A stretch of 64,000 nucleotides of DNA, taken from positions 1 to 64,000 of the forward strand of contig NZ_CAMHFP010000006.1 in NCBI RefSeq assembly GCF_946184425.1. The letters run 5' to 3'. The notes beneath the pieces were generated by a model. That model was not told where the DNA came from and did not search any database. It saw nothing but the letters and a program-made list of their open reading frames with translations. The translations under genes were made by a program, and so were the position numbers. The stretch's first letter is position 1, and the number at the start of each line of letters is the position of its first letter. This DNA comes from an uncultured Methanobrevibacter sp. GTDB taxonomy: Archaea > Methanobacteriota > Methanobacteria > Methanobacteriales > Methanobacteriaceae. This document shows, piece by piece, positions 62,939 to 64,000 of this stretch.

Positions 62939-63547
62939 ATGAATACAAAACAGTTAATTTTAGAAAAGACTTTAAAATTAATGATTGAAAAGCAAGACTC
63001 CATCATTTCAATTAGACAAATCAGTAACTCATCCGGAATTGCTATCGGCGGAATATATCACTATTTTTCAAATAAAGAAGAAATATATGATGAAATTATT
63101 GAAAGATACTATATGAATTATTACAGATTCAATATAGACAAACTCACAGCGATAAATGGAAATGCAAAAGAGAAAATCCACGATGTCATGGTTGAAATTT
63201 GTAAGCAGAAAGAAACCGGAATCAGGATTGAATCTTTTGAAGAGGAAATAGACTACAGATCAGTATTACTGGTTTTAACCGGAAACGGATTTGCTTATGA
63301 AAATTATAGGGAGTTAACCCACAGTATTCTAAAAGATTTGAAGGAATTTCTCACAGATATTATTAAGGAAGGTCAAAAAAACAGGGAAATCAGACAAGAT
63401 CTCTCAGCCGAAGACATTGTAGAGTCATTAATTATCATGTACATGGGAATTCAATATAAATGGGAAGTATATTTAATTGATGATATGGTTTCAGACTTTG
63501 AAGATAATTTTAATTTGGAATGGGAAAAGATAAGATTCAAAGAATAA
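62939..63547 (+). CDS. TetR/AcrR-family transcriptional regulator
   Basis: A 202-residue regulator. The N-terminal helix-turn-helix reads LILEKTLKLMIEKQDSIISIRQISNSSGIAIGGIYHYFSNKEEIYDEII, matching the TetR signature. The rest is a helical ligand/dimer domain with no identifiable effector. No ribosome binding site precedes the ATG and a TATA-like element lies about 30 bases upstream, so the mRNA may be leaderless. Two palindromic sites upstream suggest self-regulation. The next gene, 21 bases downstream, is a close paralog. Confidence 0.9.
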   Translation: MNTKQLILEKTLKLMIEKQDSIISIRQISNSSGIAIGGIYHYFSNKEEIYDEIIERYYMNYYRFNIDKLTAINGNAKEKIHDVMVEICKQKETGIRIESFEEEIDYRSVLLVLTGNGFAYENYRELTHSILKDLKEFLTDIIKEGQKNREIRQDLSAEDIVESLIIMYMGIQYKWEVYLIDDMVSDFEDNFNLEWEKIRFKE

Positions 63548-63568
63548 CTTAAAAACACGAGTGGTTAG

Positions 63569-64000
63569 ATGAACACCAAAGACTTGATTGTTGAAAAAAC
63601 ACTGAAATTAATATTGGAGAAAGGCTCAATTGATATTTCAATCAGTGAAATTCGAAATTGTACCGGACTGACAACAGGCGGCATATATTATCATTTTTCA
63701 GATAAAAACGACATATTTGAAGCAATTCTTCAAAAGTATATGGTGGATTATATAAAAGTCGATTTTGATAAAATCATCCTTGAAGGTTCATCAAAAGACA
63801 GAATCCATGATACATTGCGTTATATTTTACATCACTACATTAAAGGTGTGGAAATTAAAAGCATCAATGAAAAAATCAATTATGCCAGTGTAATACTTCT
63901 TTTAACATCAATAGGCTATGCAAATGATGACGTTAACAGTATTATTTCACAAACAGGAAATGATGTTAGAAAATTTTTAACAGACCTTGTTGAAGAGGGC
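63569..64000 (+). CDS. Second TetR/AcrR-family regulator (partial, runs off the window)
   Basis: 144 codons are visible with no stop before the window end. The start MNTKDLIVEKTLKLILEKG aligns with MNTKQLILEKTLKLMIEKQ of the preceding regulator. The HTH and YYHFSDKNDIFEAIL follow in register, so the two arose by tandem duplication. The spacing implies one operon. The C-terminal domains differ more, which suggests different ligands or heterodimer formation. Confidence 0.88.
   Translation, partial: MNTKDLIVEKTLKLILEKGSIDISISEIRNCTGLTTGGIYYHFSDKNDIFEAILQKYMVDYIKVDFDKIILEGSSKDRIHDTLRYILHHYIKGVEIKSINEKINYASVILLLTSIGYANDDVNSIISQTGNDVRKFLTDLVEEG

Overview
The window is AT-rich archaeal DNA that looks like a gut or rumen Methanobrevibacter (Methanobacteriales). 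The evidence is formylmethanofuran:H4MPT formyltransferase of the CO2-reducing methanogenesis pathway, archaeal Hjc, an intron-containing tRNA-Trp, GGTGA-type ribosome binding sites alternating with leaderless starts, TATA-box promoters, and several very large Ig-like/beta-helix surface proteins of the kind called adhesin-like proteins in pseudomurein-walled methanogens. I saw no insertion sequence, prophage, CRISPR array or rRNA.

Layout. 0-14 kb is housekeeping: argG, an XPD/DinG-type helicase, Sir2, SfsA, the NAD(P)HX repair fusion, a TVGYGD potassium channel with an RCK domain, a secreted protein with Ig-like domains around a Cys-Cys central domain, ftr, a flippase-like membrane protein, the TrkH/TrkA potassium uptake pair and a metallo-beta-lactamase-fold hydrolase. 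14.1-15.4 kb holds six tRNA genes (Trp with an intron, then His, Leu, Glu, a CAT tRNA and Asn) and hjc. 15.5-19.1 kb carries a radical SAM enzyme with an unusual cysteine motif, gatB, a CBS plus ParB/SerK-fold protein and hisE. 19.2-23.8 kb is a compact operon resembling Gram-positive teichoic-acid genes: ABC-2 permease, Wzt/TagH-like ATPase, a small membrane-anchored protein, and a GT2 plus CDP-glycerol glycerophosphotransferase fusion. 23.8-27.4 kb holds a GNAT, larB and divergently hypF, the last two sharing a palindromic TATA element. 27.5-32.1 kb is the grpE-dnaK-dnaJ chaperone set with a divergent winged-helix regulator.

32.5-62.5 kb is a surface-protein island read mostly on the minus strand: two beta-helix/Ig-like adhesins (1132 and 1480 aa), an exported, membrane-anchored CobN-like protein (1622 aa) and a 4914-aa giant adhesin, interrupted by a DUF1002 exported protein and a dihydrouridine synthase on the plus strand. 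The right end carries two tandem paralogous TetR regulators, the second cut by the window edge, with two palindromic operator-like sites upstream.

The most notable observations are these. (1) Three genes (gatB, the 1132-aa adhesin, the CobN-like gene) have a Shine-Dalgarno at exactly the local 7-nt spacing from ATT, ATT and ACG codons, and in the two exported proteins the signal peptide appears only if those codons are used. (2) The tRNA-Trp intron contains a box C/D guide whose fifth base from box D faces C34. (3) larB and hypF appear to share one symmetric promoter giving two leaderless mRNAs. (4) A cell-surface CobN-like protein has no CobS/CobT nearby. (5) A teichoic-acid-like export operon occurs in an archaeon. 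(6) Many genes have a hairpin plus T-tract terminator whose stem or loop contains the stop codon. All assignments come from reading the sequence; no database search was run.
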